DNA of 31,393 nt from DASXZH01 sp036502005 (lineage in GTDB: Bacteria; Armatimonadota; Fimbriimonadia; Fimbriimonadales; Fimbriimonadaceae): assembly GCA_036502005.1 (NCBI GenBank), contig DASXZH010000074.1:1-31393 (forward strand), read 5' to 3'. The translations under genes were made by a program, and so were the position numbers. Position 1 is the stretch's first letter. Each line of letters starts with the position of its first letter. This document shows positions 1-7,314 of the stretch, one piece after another. The notes below the pieces were generated by a model. That model saw only the letters and a program-made list of their open reading frames with translations, was not told the origin of the DNA and ran no database searches.

Positions 1-87
1 TCGCGTAGCCTTTGTTTTTGATAGTTCTCCAGCTTTGATTTGTCGGCACAGTGAGAGCTTCAACTCTCGATCGTGATTTCGTGGCAT
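1..87 (-). CDS. Partial transposase OrfA-like N-terminus, cut by window edge
   Basis: A reading frame starts at an ATG at 87 and runs open for 29 codons to the edge. A GAGGA ribosome-binding site lies about 7 nt upstream. The start MPRNHDRELKLSLCRQIKAG, followed by a Ser-Lys-Thr-Lys stretch, resembles the helix-turn-helix N-terminus of IS3-type OrfA transposases, which bind the element's ends. Upstream, the minus strand carries TGTAGGCACCTCGTC near 122, which could be the terminal inverted repeat of an insertion sequence. Only 29 residues are visible, so the assignment rests on general resemblance. A phage tail gene downstream of the tape measure is an alternative. Confidence 0.45.
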   Translation of the reverse strand, partial: MPRNHDRELKLSLCRQIKAGELSKTKATR

Positions 88-139
88 ATGTATTCCTCGT
101 TTTTGTTGACGAGGTGCCTACAAATTTGGGCGCAGTCCA

Positions 140-170
140 CCTCCTTTCCAAGGAGGGGATGGGGGAGGAT
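140..170. repeat. Polypurine G/C-rich hairpin repeat
   Basis: CCTCCTTTCCAAGGAGG forms a short hairpin followed by a purine run (GGGGATGGGGGAGGAT). A close copy lies at 8255-8288, and related GGGAGCAGGGGAGGGGGAG versions occur at 26582-26620 and 27829-27868. All copies are intergenic. Confidence 0.6.
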
Positions 171-208
171 GAGAAATAGAAGCTAAATCAGAAAATGCTC
201 GCAGCATC

Positions 209-240
209 TTTGGGAGTGCGGTGGCCTGACACCGCTTTTC
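209..240 (+). repeat. Variant of the GGAGTGCG hairpin repeat
   Basis: GGGAGTGCGGTGGCCTGACACCGC contains a 6-bp stem, GCGGTG/CACCGC, after the GGAGTGCG lead that marks the two-hairpin family seen at 8158, 18286, 19706, 21300 and 27049. It sits just past the stop of the second tape-measure gene and could act as a weak terminator, though no T-run follows. Confidence 0.4.
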
Positions 241-262
241 CGGTACGACTTTCGACAATCCC

Positions 263-2377
263 CTACGCGTAGGCGGCCTTCCTCATATCCATTTCCTTGC
301 TTAAGGCTCTCGCCGCCCTCTTCGCGTCTCCCGTGGTCGTCGGAGAGTAAAGGTGAACGTTAATCGTTCCATGGCTTGAATCCCCATTGGACCGAGCAGA
401 GAACGCTTCGCTCCCGGTAGTGACAGCCGTTTGCGTGGCCGTGGCAAGGCTACCGCTCCCAAACGGGCCCACACTTGCAATCGAGCCGCCACCGCCGCCG
501 CCAAAGAGACCGCCAAGAAAGCCGCCCATCCCGCCGCCTGAACCACCACCGGACCCAACGCCTCCTGGAACGCCAAAGCAACCGCCGCCGCTAGATCCCA
601 TCGTGATAGCCTGCGTAAGCTGTTGCAGAGCGAGCGTGTTGGTTTGTAAAGCGGCATCCTTGCCGACGCCGGCCGGGGCTAATCCCTTTATCAGCGAGAA
701 AGGGATACCCATAAACCCGCCGCCGGCACCCGCTCCCTGACCAGGCGCTTTCGGCCTCAACATCCCAAACAGAGAATCAAACCCTTTCTGAGCCTGATCC
801 CCTATAAACTTGGAAGCCATCCCCCGAATCATCGAGTTCAGGGCCTGGGTCACGTTCTTCTGAAGATGATGTGACCCCTCGACAAAGATCTTGTCCATAA
901 TCGAGGTCACCGTCCCGGCTAGGTCTTTAGAGATCGACTTAACCTGATCCGACCAATCCTTCAGCTTTTGAATCTGCTCCTGCGTCGCAAGAATAGAAGC
1001 CGCCTGCCAGTCATTCATTTTCTGAAGCTCACCATCGAACTCAATGGCATGCAGCTTCGCTTCCTCGGTCTGCTTGGAGTACTTGGCGAGTTCGGCGTTT
1101 AAGCCTTTCATGGCATCATCGTAATTCTTCGCGTATGCCTCTTGCTGCTGTAAATCAAAGAGCTGCATGGACTTAATCGCGACGGCCAAAGTGTCTCCAA
1201 AATCAGTGTCGCCCGGGTTCGACTTGTGATATTCATCTACCCTCGTCTGCATAAACGCCCCCCGCTCACTTGGGACATTCCCACTAAGCTTCGCACGCGC
1301 CTTGGCAATCTCATCGTCTAGACCCGAAATCGTGTTGGTGAAGTTCTCTTTTAGTTTGCCGGCCGCGTCTTTGGCCTTCTTTGCAATCTCGTCCGCTGTT
1401 TTGGCTATCTCATCTCCAAGCTTTTTCCACCACTCGTTAAACTTGTCAATTGAGTCCATATTCTCGATCTGGGTATGGAGATCGACGTCCTTTCTAGCCG
1501 GCCCACCTTTTTCGAGCTTGTCATAGGTCTTGCCGTAAGTCAAGATCGAATACTTATCCGCTTCGTTGGTCGCGCCTCTAGCCGCAATCTCGCGCGTCTG
1601 AGACTCAATCCGGCCCTTCATCTCTGAAAGCAGTGACGCCCACTCTTCAGTGGCCTTTATTGCCCGATCGTGCGCCTCACCTTCTTTATCGAGTTTGATC
1701 TTTAAGAGCATCTGAGCCTTGGTCAGATCGCCTAAATGGTTATTGTCGAGGTCGTACTGATCGCCGGAAGATTTAAGCTCGCCAGCATCACCCATTTTCT
1801 TCAGGAATAGGTCCTTCTTGTCCTGATAAATCTCCTCAGCGGCGCTTTTCGCCCTCTCCGCCGCTTCCCTTGCAGCCTTCGCCGCAGCTTTCTCCTCGGG
1901 GGTTTTGACCGAAAGGCCCTTCATGTCCTGCTTAGCCGCTTTTAGGTCAAAAACGCTTCTCCCGTTTAATCCACTTAGCCAAGGAATCATTCCAAGGGCA
2001 TTTCGCGGCATTTGAAGGTGAATATCACCATTATGAAAGTGCCCCAGATTCGCCCTTCTGATTCGCTCAACATTGCCATTCTCGTACTTGACCGAGTGGT
2101 CCTTATAGCGTTCGTCAATAACCGTTAGCCCCTTCGCCAACGCGTCGGCGATGAGTTGATTTCCTTGTGAAAATGTCTTTCCCACAACCTGTACATCGTA
2201 AGCATCACCAGTATAATGCGGTGATTTTTTGTGATGTCCCTTACCCGGTGAAAAGCCATATCCGGGAGTCGTAAAACCTTCGCTATCTGCAAAAGCTTTT
2301 AACCCACGCCAGTTGCCAAAGTCAGTGTAGGTTTTGCCGTCAGGGCCCTTTTCTCTGTGAACAAGGTTAGCGTTCAC
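263..2377 (-). CDS. Tape measure protein, C-terminal part, with M15-like peptidase domain
   Basis: This 704-residue protein is probably the second half of the tail tape measure. Residues about 40-125 look like a zinc D-Ala-D-Ala/endopeptidase (M15) fold: the motif SPHYTGDAYD gives H54 and D61, and GDIH gives H120, the usual three ligands. The domain could open peptidoglycan during DNA entry. A long Lys/Glu/Ala-rich coiled coil follows (about 150-490), then a hydrophobic and glycine-rich stretch (about 540-640) typical of lambda-family tape-measure C-termini. It starts with GTG at 2377, inside the last codons of the upstream tape-measure gene (11-bp overlap), with no clear Shine-Dalgarno site. 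Translation is therefore probably coupled to that gene. The split into two genes is unusual. The tape-measure assignment is firm and the peptidase is likely. Confidence 0.75.
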   Translation of the reverse strand: MNANLVHREKGPDGKTYTDFGNWRGLKAFADSEGFTTPGYGFSPGKGHHKKSPHYTGDAYDVQVVGKTFSQGNQLIADALAKGLTVIDERYKDHSVKYENGNVERIRRANLGHFHNGDIHLQMPRNALGMIPWLSGLNGRSVFDLKAAKQDMKGLSVKTPEEKAAAKAAREAAERAKSAAEEIYQDKKDLFLKKMGDAGELKSSGDQYDLDNNHLGDLTKAQMLLKIKLDKEGEAHDRAIKATEEWASLLSEMKGRIESQTREIAARGATNEADKYSILTYGKTYDKLEKGGPARKDVDLHTQIENMDSIDKFNEWWKKLGDEIAKTADEIAKKAKDAAGKLKENFTNTISGLDDEIAKARAKLSGNVPSERGAFMQTRVDEYHKSNPGDTDFGDTLAVAIKSMQLFDLQQQEAYAKNYDDAMKGLNAELAKYSKQTEEAKLHAIEFDGELQKMNDWQAASILATQEQIQKLKDWSDQVKSISKDLAGTVTSIMDKIFVEGSHHLQKNVTQALNSMIRGMASKFIGDQAQKGFDSLFGMLRPKAPGQGAGAGGGFMGIPFSLIKGLAPAGVGKDAALQTNTLALQQLTQAITMGSSGGGCFGVPGGVGSGGGSGGGMGGFLGGLFGGGGGGSIASVGPFGSGSLATATQTAVTTGSEAFSARSNGDSSHGTINVHLYSPTTTGDAKRAARALSKEMDMRKAAYA

Positions 2378-3761
2378 GCCGCTTGTCGCATGAAAGCTTG
2401 CGCCCGGTAGATTTAAGCCGGGCGTTTAAGTCATCGATTTGACTCTGAACCTTACTCACGGCCTGATCAAACGCGCTCCCCGACTTAACATAGTTTTCAT
2501 TGGCAGCATCGAATTCTCGCCGCCAATCTGGATCTAGATCGTGTCCTGACTCCGGGTCAAACTTCTTGGTCTTTATGGCCTGTTGCGTGGCCCACTGTTT
2601 AAAGCTATCTGAATTTGGCCCTCCGTGTAAATATGTCAGCAGCCCGTTGGTTTGCAACCCACGAAGTTGCTCCATTAGAATCCCTTTCTGCCGATTCAAT
2701 GTTTCCAGCTGTGGACCGTAAAGCTGGACCGGACTATCGATCCTCTGCTTGCTAGTGATGTCCAGGTACTGCTGGGTGTAATGATTCAGCAACTGCTGAT
2801 TCGTTGCAGCCAATCCGATTGCGTTTCCAAGTTTGTCGAATATAATGGCGTCGGGATGGAGCGCGCCAATCTTCGTCAGGGTTTCCCTAAACTCGTTAGT
2901 CTTTTCGGAGTTACCGGACATTTCCGTCTGAAGCTGCTTAGCTTGATTTATTAGATCAATTGTTTGTTTCAGATCATTCGCTTTTTCTGATCGCAGCGCC
3001 CGGAGCTGTTTTGCCTGTTCATCGAAATCTTGCTGCGTTTGAATGCCAGATTGAACGAGAGCATCCCAACCCTTCTTCAGACCATAGACGGCCACGCCGG
3101 CCGCAGCGACGGCCAACAGATACGGACCTGCCTCTGCCACGAGCCCGGCCATGCCCGCCGTAGCCGCGCTGGCACTTTCGCCAACTTCGGAGGCGACGCC
3201 AATAACCTCACCGCTTCCCAAGGAGGCTTTAAGCTTCCCAACAATTTCACCAATCGCGTCGTATCCTTTCTTCGTCTTGTCGATATCATCCGCTAGTTCA
3301 GCAATCTCATGAAACGTCTCACGAAGTTTGCCCAGGGTTCCCTTTTCGTCCTTACTGGAACCCTTTCCACCAAGCATTTCGATTCCCTTTGAGGCAGCGA
3401 CTTCGGCATCTGCCAGTTGCTTTGTTGCAATGGCTTGCTTTTCTCTAGCCGAAGTAAGCTGCTGGCTTAGGGTGATCGCCACCTGAGTCGAACTGTTGAC
3501 GGCTAGCATCGCGTCGACTTCAAGGTTCGATTGCCTAAGAGAAAGCCCTTGAACAGACGAGAGCTTTTGGTAAGTAATTGCCAAGGTGCTGATAGAGGCA
3601 TTTAAGACGCCGGCAGCCCTAGCTGAGCCTTGTAGCGTCGAAGTAGACCCCACGCCACCGTTTTGGAAAGTATTTAGAGCCAGCGAAATACGACGATACG
3701 CAGCCTGGAAGTCGCTGTCGTCAGCCGTGAATTTCGTTCGTAGTTCTGCAATATCTGGCAT
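2367..3761 (-). CDS. Tape measure protein, N-terminal part
   Basis: This 464-residue protein starts MPDIAELRTKFTADDSDFQA, the typical N-terminal pattern of siphovirus tape-measure proteins. Coiled-coil stretches follow, with one hydrophobic segment at about 209-228 (AGPYLLAVAAAGVAVYG). The tape measure sets tail length, is chaperoned by the G/G-T proteins and is ejected into the cell. The 3' end overlaps the next tape-measure gene by 11 bp. A GGAG site lies 11 nt upstream of the ATG. Its 5' end, including the ribosome-binding site, is repeated at 4764-4898 and 6026-6148. The gene is separated from the chaperone gene by a 3.5-kb array of opposite-strand Sel1 genes, so it probably needs its own promoter or depends on read-through. 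Confidence 0.8.
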   Translation of the reverse strand: MPDIAELRTKFTADDSDFQAAYRRISLALNTFQNGGVGSTSTLQGSARAAGVLNASISTLAITYQKLSSVQGLSLRQSNLEVDAMLAVNSSTQVAITLSQQLTSAREKQAIATKQLADAEVAASKGIEMLGGKGSSKDEKGTLGKLRETFHEIAELADDIDKTKKGYDAIGEIVGKLKASLGSGEVIGVASEVGESASAATAGMAGLVAEAGPYLLAVAAAGVAVYGLKKGWDALVQSGIQTQQDFDEQAKQLRALRSEKANDLKQTIDLINQAKQLQTEMSGNSEKTNEFRETLTKIGALHPDAIIFDKLGNAIGLAATNQQLLNHYTQQYLDITSKQRIDSPVQLYGPQLETLNRQKGILMEQLRGLQTNGLLTYLHGGPNSDSFKQWATQQAIKTKKFDPESGHDLDPDWRREFDAANENYVKSGSAFDQAVSKVQSQIDDLNARLKSTGRKLSCDKRRER

Positions 3762-3799
3762 AATAATTCAAGCTCCAATCTTCAAAAGAGACAAATGTG

Positions 3800-3808
3800 T
3801 GCTAACAT
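3800..3808 (+). promoter_or_regulatory. Extended -10 promoter of first Sel1 gene (leaderless)
   Basis: TGCTAACAT is an extended -10 box (TG, one base, TAACAT) that ends 7 nt before a GTG at 3816. The matching gene copies have TGTTAAGAT at 5075-5083 and TGTTATGAT at 6302-6310, at nearly the same distance from their start codons. Transcription would begin at or next to the start codon. Confidence 0.5.
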
Positions 3809-3815
3809 TCGGACG

Positions 3816-4781
3816 GTGATTAAACGAACCGATCTCCTAAAGTTCATAGCTTGCTGCCTTCTCGCAGCCATAACCACGTGCGCACTAAGTCAAGCGCCGG
3901 CAGGCACTCCAAGTTCGCAGCCCGACAATGATCCCAAAGTAAAGGCTCTGATCAAAATGGCCCAGGAACTTGAGGACGCGAAAGAATATCCTGAAGCTGA
4001 AAAGATTTATCAGCAAGCGATTGATGCAGGAAGTGGTGAGGCCGCCTCTAAACTGAGCCTTATGTACTGGTCCTATGACCCTACTAAACATGCGCGTAGA
4101 ATGTTCGAACTCGACACAATAGCTGCTGAGAGAAATAACGCAGAAGGCGAAGTCCTTCTAGGAATAGACTACGCAATTGGAGGGGCCCCTGACGTGCCAA
4201 CAGACCCCGCCAGGGGAGTCGCTCTCTATGCTCGAGCCGCTCAGCAAAATAATGCACTGGGTCTGGAACTCCTAGGAGAAGCTTATATCAAAGGAATTGG
4301 GGGCCTCAAAACAAACTTCATAACGGCCGAGGGTCTTTTAAACCGCTCAGCTAAACTACGAGAAGTGGGCGCTTTGATAGAACTCGGCAAACTGTACTCT
4401 TATGGCCAAGGCGGCATCGTTGAGGATCATATGAAAGCAATCGCATTACTTAAAGAAGCCGCACACATGGATGAAAATCAAGGGGTTCCGGAACTCGCGA
4501 AAGAATATCTTTATATTGGCAAGCCTTCTCTGGCAGTAACCTTGTTAATGCCTTACGCCTCGGACGGACCTTACGCGGCGCAGGCATTACTCGCATGCCT
4601 TTTTCACGAAGGATTGGGCGTGAGAAAAAATGATGCCAAGGCGATTGAGTTGTTGAAAAGAGCAAAGCTCGGTGAGCCTTTTTGCGGAGACGCGCTCATT
4701 CGTTTGAAACAGGGGAAGAACGATGCGTGGAAAACATTGGAGCTTGAAACGTATGGAGATCGGCTAGAAAAGAGCCCGTAG
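3816..4781 (+). CDS. Secreted Sel1-repeat protein, array copy 1
   Basis: A protein of about 321 residues. The N-terminus VIKRTDLLKFIACCLLAAIT ending near ALSQA is a signal peptide, so the protein is probably exported. The body is a chain of Sel1-like (TPR-related) helical repeats, recognisable from patterns such as A..LG..Y..G.GG...D..KAI.LL..AA; these usually mediate protein-protein contacts. GTG 3816 is preferred over the in-frame ATG 3795 because the -10 box overlaps the ATG region. The gene is divergent from the tape measure, 54 bp away, and opposite to all phage genes nearby. It is clearly more diverged than array copies 2 and 3. Its 3' end overlaps the stub of a duplicated tape-measure start (4764-4898). 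The function is unknown; a phage-carried host-modifying or exclusion protein is possible. Confidence 0.75.
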   Translation: MIKRTDLLKFIACCLLAAITTCALSQAPAGTPSSQPDNDPKVKALIKMAQELEDAKEYPEAEKIYQQAIDAGSGEAASKLSLMYWSYDPTKHARRMFELDTIAAERNNAEGEVLLGIDYAIGGAPDVPTDPARGVALYARAAQQNNALGLELLGEAYIKGIGGLKTNFITAEGLLNRSAKLREVGALIELGKLYSYGQGGIVEDHMKAIALLKEAAHMDENQGVPELAKEYLYIGKPSLAVTLLMPYASDGPYAAQALLACLFHEGLGVRKNDAKAIELLKRAKLGEPFCGDALIRLKQGKNDAWKTLELETYGDRLEKSP

Positions 4782-4898
4782 CAAAGGTATGCCCTCGTTC
4801 GCCGTAAGATCGAGAACCGCAGAAACCCTCTTATAGGCAGCCTGGAAGTCGCTGTCGTCTGCCGTAAACAGTGTTCTAAGTTCAGCAATATCTGGCAT
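4764..4898 (-). pseudogene. Duplicated 5' stub of tape measure gene (44 codons)
   Basis: From an ATG at 4898, preceded by a GGAG ribosome-binding site, the frame reads MPDIAELRTLFTADDSDFQA and then AYKRVSAVLDL before ending at a TAG at 4764-4766. Residues 1-22 match the N-terminus of the real tape measure at 3761 with two changes. The match fades after about 36 residues. It lies in the same position relative to the following Sel1 gene as the true gene does to copy 1, so it marks a segmental duplication. It may still be translated into a short peptide. Confidence 0.8.
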
Positions 4899-5074
4899 CG
4901 ATTAAATCTCCGAAGTTACAAACGTGATACGGGCAAAAATGCGCGCCCAGGGTCTAGATTCGCCGCTTGAATCTAACGACATACCAACTCAGCCCTGATT
5001 TCTGAGGAGCTAAGCAGCAAAGACTTACAAGATCAATAAAAAGCCCGCTCCTGAAACAAACGTCTACTGAGGTG

Positions 5075-5083
5075 TGTTAAGAT
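5075..5083 (+). promoter_or_regulatory. Extended -10 promoter of second Sel1 gene (leaderless)
   Basis: TGTTAAGAT (TG, one base, TAAGAT) ends 6 nt before the ATG at 5090. A preceding TCTAC is shared with the copy upstream of 6316. GAGGTG at 5069-5074 is too far from the ATG to serve as a good ribosome-binding site, which favours a leaderless message. Confidence 0.5.
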
Positions 5084-5089
5084 GATCTC

Positions 5090-6040
5090 ATGACTAATCA
5101 GCTCGCGCGATCGCACAAAGCAGGGGAATATCTTAGAAAGCAGTTCACTAGCAAAGTCTCGATCCCGCGCCCCTTGTTCTTGACTCTGCTGTTCCTACTT
5201 ATGCCAGCATTTGGAATCGCCCAATTAGAATCAGATCTTCCCAAACCCTTTACGAATGCTCGAGATAAAGAAGTGACCCGCGCGCTTAAGCTGGAACAGC
5301 AAGGCAAAGTTAAAGAAGCTTTTGACCTGCTATCGAGGCTGGCAGAGAAAAAAAATGGCGACGCGATACTTCACCTTTCCGAGTACTACCTCGACGGTAA
5401 AGGCGTCAAGAAGGATAAGTCTCAAGCGATCGCCTGGCTTCAAAAAGGAGTTGATTGGCACTTGGCAGACTGCACTTGCACTCTCGCAATATACTATGGC
5501 GGCGGCGTTAATGGATTGGCACGAAATCATAAAAAATGCGTTGACTTGCTAAGGCAAGCTTCAGATGAGGGATCTCTCTGGGCGATGGTCGCCCTGGGAA
5601 ACTCCTATCGAACTGGCAGCGGCGTCAAAAAAGACAACCTTAGAGCGTTGGAGCTATTTTATAAGGCAGCAAACCTAGGGAATACGAGTGGCATGTACGA
5701 AATGGGTATGGCAAGTGCCGCAGGTCTTCATGGTCCGGCCGACGATGAGGCTGCTGAGAAGTGGTTTGAAAAAGCGATCGCTGGGGGAGCCCCAGAGGCG
5801 TTTGGCCCCTGTGGCTTGGAGCTGCTTGAACTTAATCGACCCGAGGATGCTATCAGCGCGTTTGAAAAAGGTGCCGAATTTGGATCGCGCGAATGTATGT
5901 TACAGCTCGGGTCAATCTACGAAACCGGCATTCACGGTAAATTCCTGGATCGGGAGAAGGCTATCACTTGGTACCGTAAAGCTGCAAAGCTCGGCAGCGA
6001 GGATGCGAAAGCCGCGCTAAATCGCCTAAGACAAGAGTGA
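5090..6040 (+). CDS. Secreted Sel1-repeat protein, array copy 2
   Basis: A 316-residue protein with a hydrophobic export signal at about 27-45 (PLFLTLLFLLMPAFGIAQ). At least five Sel1 repeats follow, for example ALGNSYRTGSGVKKDNLRAL and, near the end, KAITWYRKAAKLGSEDAKAA. Sel1 proteins act as scaffolds for protein contacts. The gene is intact and closely related to the broken copy 3 downstream, and more distantly to copy 1. It is on the plus strand, against the phage genes, with its own leaderless-type promoter. A tape-measure 5' stub lies on each side (4764-4898 upstream, 6026-6148 overlapping its 3' end). The family call is secure; the biological role is unknown. Confidence 0.8.
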   Translation: MTNQLARSHKAGEYLRKQFTSKVSIPRPLFLTLLFLLMPAFGIAQLESDLPKPFTNARDKEVTRALKLEQQGKVKEAFDLLSRLAEKKNGDAILHLSEYYLDGKGVKKDKSQAIAWLQKGVDWHLADCTCTLAIYYGGGVNGLARNHKKCVDLLRQASDEGSLWAMVALGNSYRTGSGVKKDNLRALELFYKAANLGNTSGMYEMGMASAAGLHGPADDEAAEKWFEKAIAGGAPEAFGPCGLELLELNRPEDAISAFEKGAEFGSRECMLQLGSIYETGIHGKFLDREKAITWYRKAAKLGSEDAKAALNRLRQE

Positions 6041-6148
6041 GAGCGCGTTTGAAACCTGTTGAGAACGGAGATGCATGTGACAATACGACGCCTGGAAGTC
6101 GCTGTCGTCTGCCGTAAACAGTTTTCTAAGTTCGGCAATATCTGGCAT
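6026..6148 (-). pseudogene. Second duplicated 5' stub of tape measure gene (40 codons)
   Basis: ATG at 6148, with GGAGATT upstream, begins MPDIAELRKLFTADDSDFQA and stops at a TAG at 6026-6028. About 66 bp after the ATG match the stub at 4898 almost perfectly and the true gene at 3761 less well. Homology ends abruptly after DFQAS. Together with the other stub it gives three direct repeats of about 85 bp that bound the Sel1 cassettes. Confidence 0.8.
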
Positions 6149-6301
6149 TGATTAAATCTCCAATCGGCAACCCGAAATGGGCAACGTATGCAATCTTCAG
6201 AAATGAGTTTTCGATTAGTTTAAAGAGACAACGCCAGCTTTGACCGCGACGTCGATTTAAAAGAGCCCACCCTAACACGAAAAGATGTCTACGTACATTT
6301 G

Positions 6302-6310
6302 TGTTATGAT
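6302..6310 (+). promoter_or_regulatory. Extended -10 promoter of third Sel1 copy (leaderless)
   Basis: TGTTATGAT (TG, one base, TATGAT) is close to consensus and ends 5 nt before the ATG at 6316, the same layout as array copies 1 and 2. The promoter appears intact although the gene is broken. Confidence 0.5.
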
Positions 6311-6315
6311 GGACC

Positions 6316-7288
6316 ATGTTCGGAAGACAGACCCAGTTAAAATTGCTCACAGATATACGTAAATCACGACTAACTTCAGGGGGGCTTTACAGGGCGACTA
6401 ATGCGCTTTTCGCCGCACAACTCCTTTTCCTTTTCGTCTGCCTAATGCCAGCTAATGGGTTGGCTCAAGAGTCGACCATGGTACCAAAACTTCATAAAGG
6501 CCCGTGGGATAAGGAGGTAGAGCGAGCGCTGAAATTAGGGACTGCGGGTAAATTCAAGGAAGAATTCGACCTGCTACGCAGCTTGGCGGAGAAAAAAAAT
6601 GCTGCCGCAATTATGCTGCTAGCCCTCTGTTACGAACGTGGCATTGGGGTCAAGGAGAACTACTCAGAGGCAATCGCCTGGCTTCAAAAAGGCACAGATT
6701 GGCACCTCGGAGACATTACTTGGGCGCTGGCGACTTGCTAAGTGGAAGGGCGCACTGGCTTAGAACGAGACTATAAAAAGGGTGTGGAATTGTTTGAGCA
6801 GGCTATCGATGAAGGGTCAGATTCTGCGCTTGTTTCCCTTGGAAATATGTACGACCATGGCGCTGGAGGCCTCGAAAAAAACCCGCGCAAGGCAGTGGCC
6901 CTCTATCTTAGAGCAGCCAAGCTTGGCAACGCTGATGGAATGAAAGACATGGGGCTGGCATATGCTTTAGGCATGGACGGACCACGCAACGACCAAATCG
7001 CTGCGGATTGGTTTGCCAAGGCGGTGGCTGCCGGCTCGGAGGACAGCTATGTCCTCTTGGGACTGGAGTTGCGAGACCTTAAAGGGGCCGGCAGCAGCAA
7101 TTAAAACTTTCGAAAAAGGTGCCGAAATTGGCCGAGACGACTGTATGTATCACCTCGGACTACTTTACGAGCTTGGCTGGCACGGAAAATTTAAGGACCA
7201 TGAACTTGCCCTAACTTGGTATCGCAAGGCTGCCCAAAAAGGCAATTCCGATGCTAAAAGCGCCCTTAAGAGATTGGGCGCTTCCTAA
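6316..7288 (+). pseudogene. Broken Sel1-repeat gene, array copy 3
   Basis: The sequence is homologous to copy 2 along its length: a signal peptide (LLFLFVCLMPANGLAQ) followed by Sel1 repeats. Two lesions are visible. Codon 142 is TAA (6739-6741), where copy 2 has a tyrosine in AIYYGGG. Near 7081-7090 (TTAAAGGGGCC) the frame changes: the upstream frame ends at a TAA soon after, while homology to copy 2 (TFEKGAEIGRDD, then TWYRKAAQKGNSDAK) continues in another frame to 7288. The total length of 973 bases equals 3n+1, consistent with one inserted base. The first 141 codons could still yield a truncated secreted protein. The gene is convergent with the tail chaperone gene, 26 bp from its stop. 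Confidence 0.85.
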
Positions 7289-7304
7289 TATGCAAGCTTT
7301 CTGT

Positions 7305-7312
7305 AATCTCCT
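7305..7312 (-). promoter_or_regulatory. Orphan ribosome-binding site after G-T stop codon
   Basis: Just after the G-T stop (7315-7317) the minus strand reads GCAGGAGATTACAG. The same GGAGATT precedes the two duplicated tape-measure starts, but no start codon follows here. It looks like the original tape-measure ribosome-binding site left behind when the Sel1 cassettes entered between it and the coding region. Confidence 0.45.
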
Positions 7313-7314
7313 GC

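Noticed and set aside
301..740. Plus-strand open frames with Pro-rich products
   Set aside because: They are the reverse of the Gly-rich tape-measure C-terminus; no ribosome site and no independent signal.
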